Source: Moellerella sp963519845
Lineage (GTDB): Bacteria > Pseudomonadota > Gammaproteobacteria > Enterobacterales > Enterobacteriaceae
DNA length: 64,000 nt
NCBI GenBank assembly: GCA_963519845.1
Contig: CAUQNX010000014.1
Coordinates: 47,107-111,106, forward strand
Reading direction: 5' to 3'
The notes beneath the pieces are model-generated. The model saw only the letters and a program-made list of their open reading frames with translations, was not told the origin of the DNA and ran no database searches. Positions 1-8,387 of the stretch are shown here, piece after piece. Position numbers and translations under genes: made by a program. The stretch's first letter is position 1. Each line of letters starts with the position of its first letter.

Positions 1-509
1 TCATTGGTTACAAATAAAGCGGCTGGATGTGGTGGCACGATACAATGAACGGCCATAAGAGCTGTACATAAAGGGATCGCTAGCTTAAACAGTGAGGTAT
101 TGGTTTTTTTCGCAATTGAAAAAGCCAGTGGAATTAATAGAACCACACCAACTTCAACAAAAAGCGTAATGCCGCAGATTAAGCCAATTAATACCATGAT
201 GACATCAGGAGTTAACCAACGGCTTTTTTGTAATGTTATTCCGATGCGTTCAGCTGCGCCGGAAATTTCCATCATTTTACCTAAAATAGTGCCAAGACCA
301 ATAATTGCTGCTAAAAATCCAAGTGTGCCGCCAATGCCATTTTCAATCGCATTTATCATTTCAATCGGGTTCATTTTCATTGAAATACCGACAAAAAAGC
401 TGGCGAGCAATAGAGCTAAAAAGGGATGAAACTTAAACTTAATGATTGAGATAATGATCAGCAAGATACTAATAACTAAAGTACCTAGCATCCAAATTGT
501 AGAGTCCAT
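1..509 (-). CDS. dsdX: D-serine permease DsdX, GntP family (3' end outside window)
   Basis: This is an inner-membrane proton symporter of the gluconate permease (GntP) family, and its partner genes point to D-serine uptake. Only the first 169 codons are present; the gene runs off the left edge. The start is the ATG reading leftward from 509, with a purine-rich GGGGTAGG just upstream. The visible part holds hydrophobic segments and the conserved motifs GTILGKMMEISGAAERIG and CIVPPHPAALF, which follow E. coli DsdX almost residue for residue. It is transcribed divergently from dsdC, as in the E. coli dsdC-dsdXA locus, so dsdA (D-serine dehydratase) may lie beyond the edge. A generic gluconate permease is the alternative, made less likely by the dsdC neighbour. 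Confidence 0.88.
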   Translation of the reverse strand, partial: MDSTIWMLGTLVISILLIIISIIKFKFHPFLALLLASFFVGISMKMNPIEMINAIENGIGGTLGFLAAIIGLGTILGKMMEISGAAERIGITLQKSRWLTPDVIMVLIGLICGITLFVEVGVVLLIPLAFSIAKKTNTSLFKLAIPLCTALMAVHCIVPPHPAALFVTN

Positions 510-748
510 ATCCTACCCCTGAATCTATTATTGTTGTCCATCTATTGGATAATAAATATTCAGAGGTGACAAACGATGAAAATGAAGATTTAGATGAAAA
601 TAATTAACTCAATGTGGTGACATCCATCATAAAAATATCAATTGTGCTAGTTTGCATCATTATTTTTCATCTAGAATCATCTATTCTCAATAAAATGCCG
701 ATTTGGCGATTAACCTTTTATTAGATGAAAATTAATAGAGAATCAATG
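510..748. promoter_or_regulatory. Divergent dsdX/dsdC promoter region with a thrice-repeated 10-mer
   Basis: The space between the two divergent genes contains the 10-mer TAGATGAAAA three times: at 591-600 (plus), 664-673 (minus) and 722-731 (plus). The first two face each other as a dyad, and their match extends to about 14 bases with one extra T. Repeated dyads in such a region are typical of LysR-type regulator sites, so these are likely DsdC binding sites. This is inferred, not matched to a known DsdC consensus. The third copy overlaps the most upstream possible dsdC start at 725. Confidence 0.5.
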
Positions 749-1708
749 ATGTCACCTATTTCAAATCAGTTTGAACAATCAGGTTTTATTCAATGGAATA
801 GACGCCTATCAAGCCACCAATTATCAAGGCTACATACCTTTGAGGCCGCTGCACGACATAGTTCTTTTGCGTTAGCGGCGCAGGAGCTTTCATTAACACC
901 TAGCGCTATAAGTCATCGAATAAATGCATTAGAGACAGAGTTGGGGTTTAAATTATTTGATCGTTTCCATCGGCGTATTGAGCTTACGCTAGACGGTGAG
1001 CGTATTTACTGGGCGCTACGCAAAAATCTGGATGATATTAATCAGGAAATTATAGATATTAAAAATCAGGAAATTTCAGGAGAGTTAACTGTTTATTCAC
1101 GACCTTCTATTGCACAGTGTTGGTTGGTGCCCAGAATCGCCGATTTTGCTTATCAATATCCTTCAATTCAATTGAATTTATTAACTGGGAATGATGATGT
1201 CAATTTTCTAGATTATGGAATTGATATTGCTATTTATTATGATGATATTCTACGCTCAAATCTTCATTGTGAAGATTTGATGTCTGAGTCTATGGTGCCT
1301 GTTTGTAGCCCTAAATATGCAAAGCAACAAGATCTAATGAATAACCCGCATCAACTTAAAAATTGCACCTTACTTCACGATAGACAGGCTTGGAGTAATA
1401 ACTCAGACTATGATGAGTGGAAAGCGTGGAGTGAGTATTACAAATTACCCCTATTTCCACATCGCCGAAATCTCTGTTTTGATCGCTCAGATCTCGCTAC
1501 TGTTGCGGCAATAAATCATTCGGGTGTGGCGATGGGACGTAAGCAATTAGTCAAAAAACGCATAGTAAGTCAGGAGCTGATCATGCCTTTTGGTGATATT
1601 CCATTACAATGTCAGCAGCGCTATTATTTTGCGATGTTAAATGATAAACGTAATCCTAAGGCAGATATTTTTATTTTATGGTTGAAAAAACAAGTGAGTT
1701 GTAATTAG
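749..1708 (+). CDS. dsdC: DsdC, LysR-type activator of D-serine utilisation
   Basis: This LysR-family DNA-binding regulator is expected to activate dsdX(A) in response to D-serine. An N-terminal helix-turn-helix (HTFEAAARHSSFALAAQEL and SPSAISHRIN-like residues) is followed by a periplasmic-binding-protein-like effector domain. Blocks such as TVYSRPSIAQCWLVP, LLHDRQAWSN and NHSGVAMGRK match E. coli DsdC. From the ATG at 749 the protein has 319 residues against 311 in E. coli. An in-frame ATG at 725 has no ribosome binding site and lies in a repeated operator-like sequence, whereas AGAGA at 737-741 is well placed for 749 (or 746). Divergent orientation to dsdX supports the call. Confidence 0.9.
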   Translation: MSPISNQFEQSGFIQWNRRLSSHQLSRLHTFEAAARHSSFALAAQELSLTPSAISHRINALETELGFKLFDRFHRRIELTLDGERIYWALRKNLDDINQEIIDIKNQEISGELTVYSRPSIAQCWLVPRIADFAYQYPSIQLNLLTGNDDVNFLDYGIDIAIYYDDILRSNLHCEDLMSESMVPVCSPKYAKQQDLMNNPHQLKNCTLLHDRQAWSNNSDYDEWKAWSEYYKLPLFPHRRNLCFDRSDLATVAAINHSGVAMGRKQLVKKRIVSQELIMPFGDIPLQCQQRYYFAMLNDKRNPKADIFILWLKKQVSCN

Positions 1709-2415
1709 ACTTTCCCAATGAAGATTTAAAATAATAATTCATAGTATAAGCAATGCGTTAAGGATAACCTGATTTTCTTTATCACCTTATTCATATACCC
1801 TGACGATGAATATCAATCAAAGGTTATCTATATTTTATGTGATGAAAGTGATTGCTCATGAGCCTAAATAAAAGTAGCAACTATTGAATTATTACAAAAA
1901 GATATTGGATTATTTATTCTTCTTATTTAAACTGATTTATTGATGTCTTGTTAGTGAAAATGTTAAAAATATGTTTTTGCATCAATAGAAATTATTAAAT
2001 TTAATGATTTATGTTTTTATATATTAAAAATAATATGACGTAAAATCCAATCAATCCTTAATTATAGAATGTTCGCATTGTGGAGTGGTTATATATAACT
2101 TACTTTTGGTTAGCATATATTACAATTTTTAGGTTTGTAATTTTGTAAGTAAATGTGAATAAAATAATATATTAAACTACACTATAAGGATATACCCCAG
2201 TAAAGTTAACCTTTTATGCTGTGACGCTATACCTTAGAGATCATTAATGATATAACAAGCAGATAACCTTGATATATTAATAACTTTGTTGATTAATATC
2301 GTTACCAGAAATCATAATGAAATTAAATGCTTGAAATCACGTAAAAATCCTAGTGTATTACTATAGTGATAGTGTTGTTATTAATGAATCACAATGAAAA
2401 TGGTAAAGTAACTAT
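1709..2415. other. AT-rich intergenic stretch without a gene
   Basis: About 700 bases of strongly AT-rich sequence lie between dsdC and the efflux operon. No reading frame of convincing length or composition is seen on either strand, and there is no clear terminator hairpin after dsdC. The last part must carry the promoter for the efflux genes, but no confident -35/-10 pair could be chosen among the many AT-rich candidates. Confidence 0.5.
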
Positions 2416-2613
2416 ATGAAAGATTTAATTTTAGGGGGAGTAGTTTTTATACCCGGTATAACTCTAGTCTTTTTTTTGGGTTTTTTTTTATGGTTACTCC
2501 TTAGGATAACTTATGCGAATTTAGTGAATAAATATGAGTATGCAGGCAGCCTTTTTGATATTTCCATGTTATTTTTATGTATCTTAGTCATACATCTAAT
2601 TATTAATTTATAG
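2416..2613 (+). CDS. DUF1656 small membrane protein (AaeX/YdhI type)
   Basis: A 65-residue protein with two hydrophobic segments (about residues 6-30 and 46-64) separated by a short polar loop that contains a tyrosine. Size, topology and position match the DUF1656 family (AaeX, YdhI), which almost always precedes a membrane fusion protein and a FUSC-family inner-membrane pump. Its exact job is unknown; it is thought to belong to the efflux complex. It lies 11 bases before the next gene and is surely co-transcribed with it. The low GC content resembles the flanking spacer. Confidence 0.8.
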   Translation: MKDLILGGVVFIPGITLVFFLGFFLWLLLRITYANLVNKYEYAGSLFDISMLFLCILVIHLIINL

Positions 2614-2624
2614 CCGGTAATACT

Positions 2625-3473
2625 ATGAATATAAAGAAATATTTATTAATCGTTCTATCTGTATTTATCATTATATCTTCCATTTATTTATTATGGAACC
2701 ATTATGCATTGACTCCATGGACGCGTGATGGTCGGATCAGGGCTGAAATAAATCAGGTCACAGCAGAGGTTTCAGGTAAAGTAGAAGCACTATTGATTAC
2801 CGATAATCAAGCTGTAAAAAAAGGCGAGCTATTACTGGTCATTGACTCCACTGACTATGAAATAAAAGTACGTGAATCTGAGTTAGAACATAATGAGTTA
2901 TTGGTTCAATATAATTTTGCAAAGAATCAATTAGCACGACGCACAAAATTGAATCAAGTCGCTATATCTAAAGAAGAATTGGAAGACTCCAAATCGCGAT
3001 TAGATAGCCTTTCAAAAAAAATTGAACTAGCAAAAGTAAAAATTGAAAAAGCCAAACTTGATCTTTCAAGAACACAAATTAAATCTCCTGTGAATGGTTT
3101 TATTACAAATTTAAGTTTAAAAACAGGTAATTATATCAATGCAGGTTCTCCATTATTCGCAATAGTCGATAAAGATTCCTACTATGTTATCGCTTATTTA
3201 GAAGAAACTAAGATGGTTAATGTTGCTGTCGGAAATACTGCAAAAATTAAGTTGTATGGCAATAATGAAGAATTAAACGGCACAGTACAAAGTATAGGGC
3301 GAGCCATTGATGATAATAACTCAACAACGGGAAGCCAATTACTTGAGAATGTACAACCTAATTATCCTTGGGTTAGATTAGCACAAAGAGTTCCCGTTAA
3401 AATATCATTACAAAATATAAGTGAAGTAACCCTTATTCCGGGGACCACTTGTACTGTATTTATTGAAGATTAA
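2625..3473 (+). CDS. HlyD-family periplasmic adaptor of an efflux pump (YdhJ/AaeA-like)
   Basis: A membrane fusion protein expected to link the FUSC pump encoded next to an outer-membrane channel. One N-terminal transmembrane anchor (about residues 4-24) is followed by the TPWTRDGRIRAE motif typical of this subfamily, a lipoyl-like half (VSGKVEALLITDNQAVKKG), a helical coiled-coil hairpin (about 85-150), the second lipoyl half (KSPVNGFI) and a beta-barrel domain. The end, with NYPWVRLAQRVPVKI and a GTTCTV motif, resembles E. coli YdhJ more than AaeA. At 282 residues it is full length. The substrate cannot be read; related pumps export aromatic acids. The gene sits between the DUF1656 and FUSC genes. 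Confidence 0.85.
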   Translation: MNIKKYLLIVLSVFIIISSIYLLWNHYALTPWTRDGRIRAEINQVTAEVSGKVEALLITDNQAVKKGELLLVIDSTDYEIKVRESELEHNELLVQYNFAKNQLARRTKLNQVAISKEELEDSKSRLDSLSKKIELAKVKIEKAKLDLSRTQIKSPVNGFITNLSLKTGNYINAGSPLFAIVDKDSYYVIAYLEETKMVNVAVGNTAKIKLYGNNEELNGTVQSIGRAIDDNNSTTGSQLLENVQPNYPWVRLAQRVPVKISLQNISEVTLIPGTTCTVFIED

Positions 3474-3476
3474 GAA

Positions 3477-5111
3477 ATGAAATTAAACTGGGTATTTGCA
3501 ATAAAATACACATTAGCCATTTTACTGGCCTGGTATATCTCGTCCTATTTTGGATTTGATAAACCTTATTGGTCAATGATGACTGTTGCAATCATCGGTT
3601 ATCCTGATCCATCATTAAGTTTAGCCAAAATGGGGGCTAGGCTGGCAGGTAGCTGTATTGGTGTAGTTGCTGTTACCTTAATTGCCAATATCAGTATCAG
3701 TGATCACTGGTTATTTACCTCGTTGATTATTATCTGGCTATCTATTTGTCTTTTTATGACATTGATTTCGCGTTACATGATGCCTTATCTATTTTCTCTA
3801 TCTGGCTATACCTCGGCAATTATTGCTTTTGGCACATCTGCATACCCAGTACCCATCACAATATTTAATTTATCTCAAGAACGATTAATGGAAGTGATGA
3901 TTGGGGTGATTATGTATACATTTGTGAGCTATATTATACCCAATAAAAAAAACACACCTCAAATATTGCTTATTGAGCAAAATATAAATAATGGTAGAAC
4001 ACAACTTTTATCAAATTTATTTAAGGGGCTGAGAGATAAGACGCTGAATAACTTGAATTCAGTTATTGCAAATAGTAATGCTTATGATGAAGTTAGTAAA
4101 TATGAAAGCCATTTCCTTTCTTTTAAAGAGTCAAGTGCTAAAGTTTTCAAACTATCTACGTTGATACTCTTCTCTATTATTGGAATAGAAAATAAAAAAT
4201 TCCTTACATACTCAAAATATAAACAGTTTTTGGATTTAAAAAATAAATTTAGTGCAATGCCAATAACTCAATATTATCATTTTTTAGATTGGAAAGATGC
4301 TTTATTAAATACACTTAGACTTATTTTAAGTTTGGTTATTAGTGTGTTGTTTTGGCTAAATACAGGTTGGGAGTTTGGTTATATTCTACCTGTACTTGTT
4401 AGTATTTCTTTTACTTTTGGAATCACTATTCCCAATGCCAATAAGCTTGCCTTTATCATCCTTATTGTCGCACTTTTAGTGATTATACTTAGTTATGTAT
4501 TGAAGTTTTATTTTTTAATCCAAGCATCTAGTTTTCTTTTAGCTGCATTGATTATGACACCAATATTTTTAATATTGGGTGTATTAAAAACAGTCAGTAA
4601 GTTTGCATTTTTGATTTCACATGTTATGTGTATTTCATTAATATTTATGATTAATTTTACTAATCCAATGGATTTTGATTTTACTTTCTTTTCAAATACA
4701 TCTATTGCACTTATTTTTTCAATCATTATTGTCATACTTATGCTATATATAATTCCATTAAGTAGCAATAAAGAGGTTGAAATAAGAAAAGTTAACTTTA
4801 TTTTAAATAAAATAAAAAGATCAAAGCTAAATGAAAAAGTCTTACTTAAAATAAGAAATACGCTGCTATTGAATGTTAATTCACTTTCAAACACTAAAAA
4901 TATCAACCGCTTCTATGTGTTGATATCGCTAATTAGCTTATACGAACTAGCTCAATCAGATACGACTAAAGAGCTTATTGTTGATGCGATTAATCAGGTA
5001 TCAAGAGGAGATGATAAAATAAGCATATTATCTTCTCTTTCTACAGATGAAACGTTAAATACGGATATAATCATAAAATACACCAAAGATACTATCGGAT
5101 TTTTAGTGTGA
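3477..5111 (+). CDS. FUSC-family inner-membrane efflux subunit (YdhK/AaeB-like)
   Basis: This fusaric-acid-resistance (FUSC) family transporter is the presumed pump of the three-gene system. N-terminal membrane helices (residues 1-150) carry the family motif FDKPYWSMMTVAIIGYPDPSLS; a soluble segment (about 155-265) is followed by a second block of membrane helices (about 270-425) and a cytoplasmic tail. At 544 residues it is about 110-130 shorter than E. coli AaeB or YdhK, mainly through a compact middle and tail; no frameshift is visible. Its ATG lies three bases after the adaptor's stop, so translation is likely coupled. The GC content is very low. The exported compound is unknown. Confidence 0.82.
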   Translation: MKLNWVFAIKYTLAILLAWYISSYFGFDKPYWSMMTVAIIGYPDPSLSLAKMGARLAGSCIGVVAVTLIANISISDHWLFTSLIIIWLSICLFMTLISRYMMPYLFSLSGYTSAIIAFGTSAYPVPITIFNLSQERLMEVMIGVIMYTFVSYIIPNKKNTPQILLIEQNINNGRTQLLSNLFKGLRDKTLNNLNSVIANSNAYDEVSKYESHFLSFKESSAKVFKLSTLILFSIIGIENKKFLTYSKYKQFLDLKNKFSAMPITQYYHFLDWKDALLNTLRLILSLVISVLFWLNTGWEFGYILPVLVSISFTFGITIPNANKLAFIILIVALLVIILSYVLKFYFLIQASSFLLAALIMTPIFLILGVLKTVSKFAFLISHVMCISLIFMINFTNPMDFDFTFFSNTSIALIFSIIIVILMLYIIPLSSNKEVEIRKVNFILNKIKRSKLNEKVLLKIRNTLLLNVNSLSNTKNINRFYVLISLISLYELAQSDTTKELIVDAINQVSRGDDKISILSSLSTDETLNTDIIIKYTKDTIGFLV

Positions 5112-6494
5112 TTATCAATGTATTCAGGTCTATGAAAGTATTTAGTTACATTTTTCATAACTTATTTTGATACTCTACTGCGTTCTTAGACCACAAGCCT
5201 GAGCCGCATGCCATTGCCCTAAACCTATGATCGCAAGTTTTAGTTTTGATAGCCTATGAGCTCTGTATCTTTGTAGTTGTCACTATTAATCTCGATTTTT
5301 CTGATGATCAGGCTATCAACTTCTTAGGTGATATCCTCTTTAGTGTAAGTGCGCACAGCATTGATTTAGATTAGTGCCTACTTAAGACATGAGTGATTTT
5401 ATTATCTGTTACTTATGGTCATTAGTGCTTTGCCTGCAATAGGGCTATTAATATTGGCAATATCTTTCCCTTCAAATTTCATCTCAATATATTGTTTCGT
5501 ATTCATACCCACTTGGCGATCATTAATATTCTTAAAAATACTCGTTGTAGCACTATTTTCCTCATTCTCATTAAGCAAGATAGAACCAAGATAGAGCTGA
5601 GATCGACCTTGACCTAAAATCAGAGATCTGAAAATTGATATTATCGAAAATATCTCTATAAATGGGTGTCAGAAATTATTTAACAATATGCCTGTGATAG
5701 ATGGCTTAGATTTTGCTATTAGTTCAGTAAGAGAATTTTAGTCTTTTTATTACTTCAACCTAGGATTTGGCGGATATTAGCGGTGCTGTTAGCAACAAAT
5801 ATCGAAATGGAGAAATCCTATTGTACGCTTTTGACATTAAGGATTCTATCAAAATTTATAAAGGGATTTAGTTTGCCTTTATTTAGTGTTAATACAACAT
5901 AACTATTTAAAGTCATTATATTTTTTCACCACTTACAAAAATTGATAGTGTGATTTTTAATCAATATATTAATTGTTACAATAAGCCATTTCTTAGTTTT
6001 AATGTGAATGAATTTAATTAAATATATATTTTTTGTTTAAAAATATTCTCTGGTAATGAAATTTAGTCCCATGAAATAAATATATTTCTATTAAATTAAT
6101 TTAAGAAAAATGAAAATTGTAACAAGATGAAAGCATCAGTAATTAAATTGTTAAGCTAGAATTATAAATAACCTATTATTTAGATATTTAAATTACTCTA
6201 ATTATTGGGTTTTAATTTTAACTCTTTGATATGTTTAAATTATTTAAGCTAATCAATTGTTTGTAACGATCAATTATATGAATTTGATAATTATTACCTA
6301 TTAATATCAGGCTATCGATCGTTATAAACGTTTTTACTAAGGAGGTAGTTAACTCTATATTTGGAACACGTTAAATGTGTTTTAAATTTATAAGATAACT
6401 ATTTTATTATTATTATTTTACTTGAAAAATAAATTGTTATAGAGAGTAAGATATTTAAATAAACTGAGTAAACTATTTATTATTGGTTTTTAAT
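5112..6494. other. 1.4-kb AT-rich region without an intact gene
   Basis: This is the longest gene-free stretch of the window. It contains a decayed reading frame on the minus strand (see 5402-5668) and, from about 5880, extremely AT-rich sequence that probably includes the regulatory region of the fimbrial operon. A perfect ribosome-binding-like AAGGAGGT lies at 6339-6346 but no convincing start codon follows at a usable distance. Such AT-rich leaders in enterobacteria are often bound by H-NS; that is inference. No recombinase gene or clear pair of invertible-element repeats was found. Confidence 0.5.
5402..5668 (-). pseudogene. Decayed reading frame of unknown family
   Basis: An open frame of 89 codons on the minus strand with natural-looking composition and no usable start; a TGA closes it upstream. 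The translation contains stretches such as GQGRSQLYLGSILLNENE and NTKQYIEMKFEGKDIANI. These look like real protein rather than an AT-rich chance frame. Further downstream (about 5230-5330) more protein-like sequence appears, interrupted by stops. I read this as the remnant of one or two lost genes. The family is not recognised, and a chance open frame is possible. Confidence 0.3.
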
Positions 6495-6761
6495 ATGATA
6501 AAAAATAAAGAGTTATTACGCAAGGATATTGGGAGTTTTTTAAAAAAAGCAAGAAAGAACAGATCTCTCACAGGGCATCAATTTGGGGAGTTAATGCAGA
6601 TTAGTCAACAGCAAGTATCTCGCTATGAACGCGGTGAAACAGGTATTAATATTGAAACTCTGGATGTTATGCTCGGTATTCTTGGAAAAAGCTGGCTGGA
6701 TTTTTTCTTCTTAGTCATGATTAATTGTTCCGATGAAATCGCTAAAATAAAAGCAGATTAA
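6495..6761 (+). CDS. XRE/MrpJ-type HTH regulator at the head of the fimbrial operon
   Basis: A small (88-residue) cytoplasmic DNA-binding protein with a Cro/C1-type helix-turn-helix (about residues 22-55: GHQFGELMQISQQQVSRYERGETGI). Small regulators of this kind, typified by MrpJ of Proteus mirabilis, are encoded with chaperone-usher fimbriae and often repress flagella when fimbriae are made. That role is inferred here from fold, size and neighbourhood. The ATG at 6495 is chosen over an in-frame TTG at 6483; neither has a good ribosome binding site. In P. mirabilis mrpJ lies at the end of the operon, whereas here the regulator precedes the major pilin by 217 bases. Confidence 0.75.
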   Translation: MIKNKELLRKDIGSFLKKARKNRSLTGHQFGELMQISQQQVSRYERGETGINIETLDVMLGILGKSWLDFFFLVMINCSDEIAKIKAD

Positions 6762-6978
6762 AAAATTTTTTCTATTTAATGAATACACATAAAATTAATT
6801 ATATGGGCTTGCTCATAGGAGTCTCTTTTTTTATTGAATATAGAGATTAAATAGCACCAGTGATGATGCTTTTATTATAATGTAACTTTGCTTTATCAAC
6901 AAAAAAATGAAATTAACTCCCTTAATATAATAAGTGGTGGCTAGTTTCTATTTATCTTTTACTTGAAAGGAAATAAAA
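6762..6978. promoter_or_regulatory. Probable major-pilin promoter region
   Basis: A 217-base AT-rich spacer between the HTH regulator and the major pilin. Its length suggests a second promoter for the pilin genes. A well-placed ribosome binding site (GAAAGGAA) precedes the pilin ATG. No confident promoter hexamers or invertible repeats could be picked. Confidence 0.35.
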
Positions 6979-7539
6979 ATGAAATTAACTCAATTAGCGA
7001 TTGCAACTGTATTTGCGGCTTCTGTCGTTCCATTTAGCTCAATGGCTGATAATAACGGCACGATCAACTTCGTGGGTTCCGTTGTTAACACACCTTGTAA
7101 TATCCAGCAGTCTTCACTGAAACAAACGGTTGATTTCGGTCAACTATCTCGTAAAGCCCTGGAAAGTGGTGTAGATGCAGAAGCAGACTTCGATATCAAA
7201 TTTACAGGCTGTAACTTCACGGATTTTAGTGAAACAACAGATGGAACAACTGGCGAAGTTACAAAACACCCAGTTAAATCTATGGATTTAGTCTTCACTG
7301 GGCAAAACTATTCTGATGACAATAAATTATTATCAACTTCGCCAAATAACGCTAATAACTTGGGTATTGCGATTGAAGGCTTTGAATTTGGCACAGCAAA
7401 AAATGTATTACCAAATGGTAATATTACCGGTGATGTCACGCTTAATTTCAAAGCATTAGCAACAGCGATTGACAAAACTAAAGGGGTTTCTGAAGGTCAA
7501 TTCAGCGCAATCTCTAATTTCCGTATTACTTACCAGTAA
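6979..7539 (+). CDS. Major fimbrial subunit, chaperone-usher type
   Basis: The structural pilin that polymerises into the fimbrial rod. A Sec signal peptide (residues 1-23, ending SSMA) precedes a mature pilin with the two cysteines that form the usual disulfide (C40 in VNTPC and C78 in FTGC). The C-terminal beta-strand ends in tyrosine-glutamine with alternating hydrophobic residues (NFRITYQ), as needed for donor-strand exchange and chaperone recognition. Length (186) is normal for FimA/MrpA-type pilins. It is followed by an intra-operon hairpin and has the strongest ribosome binding site of the cluster, fitting high expression. Codon and base use are richer in GC than the regulator upstream. 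Confidence 0.92.
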   Translation: MKLTQLAIATVFAASVVPFSSMADNNGTINFVGSVVNTPCNIQQSSLKQTVDFGQLSRKALESGVDAEADFDIKFTGCNFTDFSETTDGTTGEVTKHPVKSMDLVFTGQNYSDDNKLLSTSPNNANNLGIAIEGFEFGTAKNVLPNGNITGDVTLNFKALATAIDKTKGVSEGQFSAISNFRITYQ

Positions 7540-7547
7540 GCCAAGAA

Positions 7548-7577
7548 ATTGACCGCCAGTGAAGTCTGGCGGTCAAT
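7548..7577 (+). terminator. Intra-operon stem-loop just after the major pilin gene
   Basis: A perfect 12-base-pair inverted repeat (7548-7559 with 7566-7577) around a six-base loop begins eight bases after the pilin stop codon. It is not followed by a run of T. Similar hairpins after major pilin genes (papA is the classic case) protect the pilin message and lower expression of downstream genes. That is the likely role here, rather than full termination. Confidence 0.7.
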
Positions 7578-7751
7578 GTTGCTGACGAAGAGGGCTAAAG
7601 TGCAAAATTTCTCCCTCTTCGTATTATCAACCGAAAATCAATCAACAGATTTTCTTCGCTTATTTAACAATCTCTAACGAGAGCCGTCAAACATTATCTG
7701 TTTGTCAACAGAAGGTTAACGGGTCTATTTACGTCTATAAGGGAGAAACGG

Positions 7752-8330
7752 GTGGCTGTTTATCAAGGTGTTGGTCTGCAAATAACAGGGATCCTATTTT
7801 CGCTTATATTGAATGGAACATCTGCATTCGCTGCAGAAGAGGTTGGCGCGCGTCATGAAGGAGTTACTCAGTTAGTTGGCAGTGTGATTTCAACCCCTTG
7901 TTCAATTGTGATGCCAAATCGCTATCAAACGGTCGATTTCTCTTCTTTAACAATAACGAAGCTATCGACAGCAGTGGCGCGTGAGCAACAAACCCAGCCA
8001 TTTGAAATAGAACTTCGCGATTGTGGCAGCCTTTACACCCCCATTGATAGCAAAACATGGTCCATACGTTTTGACGGGCAAGGTGCAGAGAATATCAATG
8101 CCTTTGTCTTACAAGGGCCTTCTAAAGGTTTAGGTGTCTCTGTCCTTGATAACACTAAGAATGTATTGATACCCGGGGAAATATATCCCTTGTTTGACAG
8201 TATGTTGCGACAAAGCAAATCGGGGCAAACGCTCTTTTTACGTTATTTTTTACGACTAGAACTGACAGGAAAACCTTTGCAAGCAGGAAGCTATAAAGGG
8301 CTAGTTCGTTTTTTTATCGATTATCAATAA
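7752..8330 (+). CDS. Minor fimbrial subunit, probable anchor/terminator (PapH/MrpB-like)
   Basis: A pilin-fold protein with a signal peptide (about residues 1-28, ending AFAA) and two conserved cysteines (C50 in ISTPC and C91). Its position between the major pilin and the usher and the poor N-terminal match to the major pilin suggest a PapH/MrpB-type subunit, which ends subunit addition and anchors the rod to the cell. The start is a GTG at 7752 preceded by GGGAG. At 192 residues it is typical in size. The anchor role is inferred from gene order only. Confidence 0.8.
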   Translation: MAVYQGVGLQITGILFSLILNGTSAFAAEEVGARHEGVTQLVGSVISTPCSIVMPNRYQTVDFSSLTITKLSTAVAREQQTQPFEIELRDCGSLYTPIDSKTWSIRFDGQGAENINAFVLQGPSKGLGVSVLDNTKNVLIPGEIYPLFDSMLRQSKSGQTLFLRYFLRLELTGKPLQAGSYKGLVRFFIDYQ

Positions 8331-8387
8331 AGTACAGATACGTTTCTTCAATGAGCGAATTGAGGGAGTCTTCTTGCTGTCTTTGGG

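Noticed and set aside
100..429. Plus-strand open frame of 109 codons at the left edge
   Set aside because: It is the antisense of dsdX, whose minus-strand translation matches a known permease.
1117..1131. Partial match to the tRNA-Phe 3' end (TGGTGCCCAGAATCG), considered as an att repeat
   Set aside because: It lies within conserved dsdC coding sequence and the match breaks after a few bases.
4508..4906. 132-codon minus-strand frame inside the FUSC pump gene
   Set aside because: Hydrophobic AT-rich shadow of the real gene, with no start signal or neighbours.
5880..6980. Invertible promoter element like that of the Proteus MR/P fimbriae
   Set aside because: No matching pair of inverted repeats around a promoter and no recombinase gene could be found by eye.
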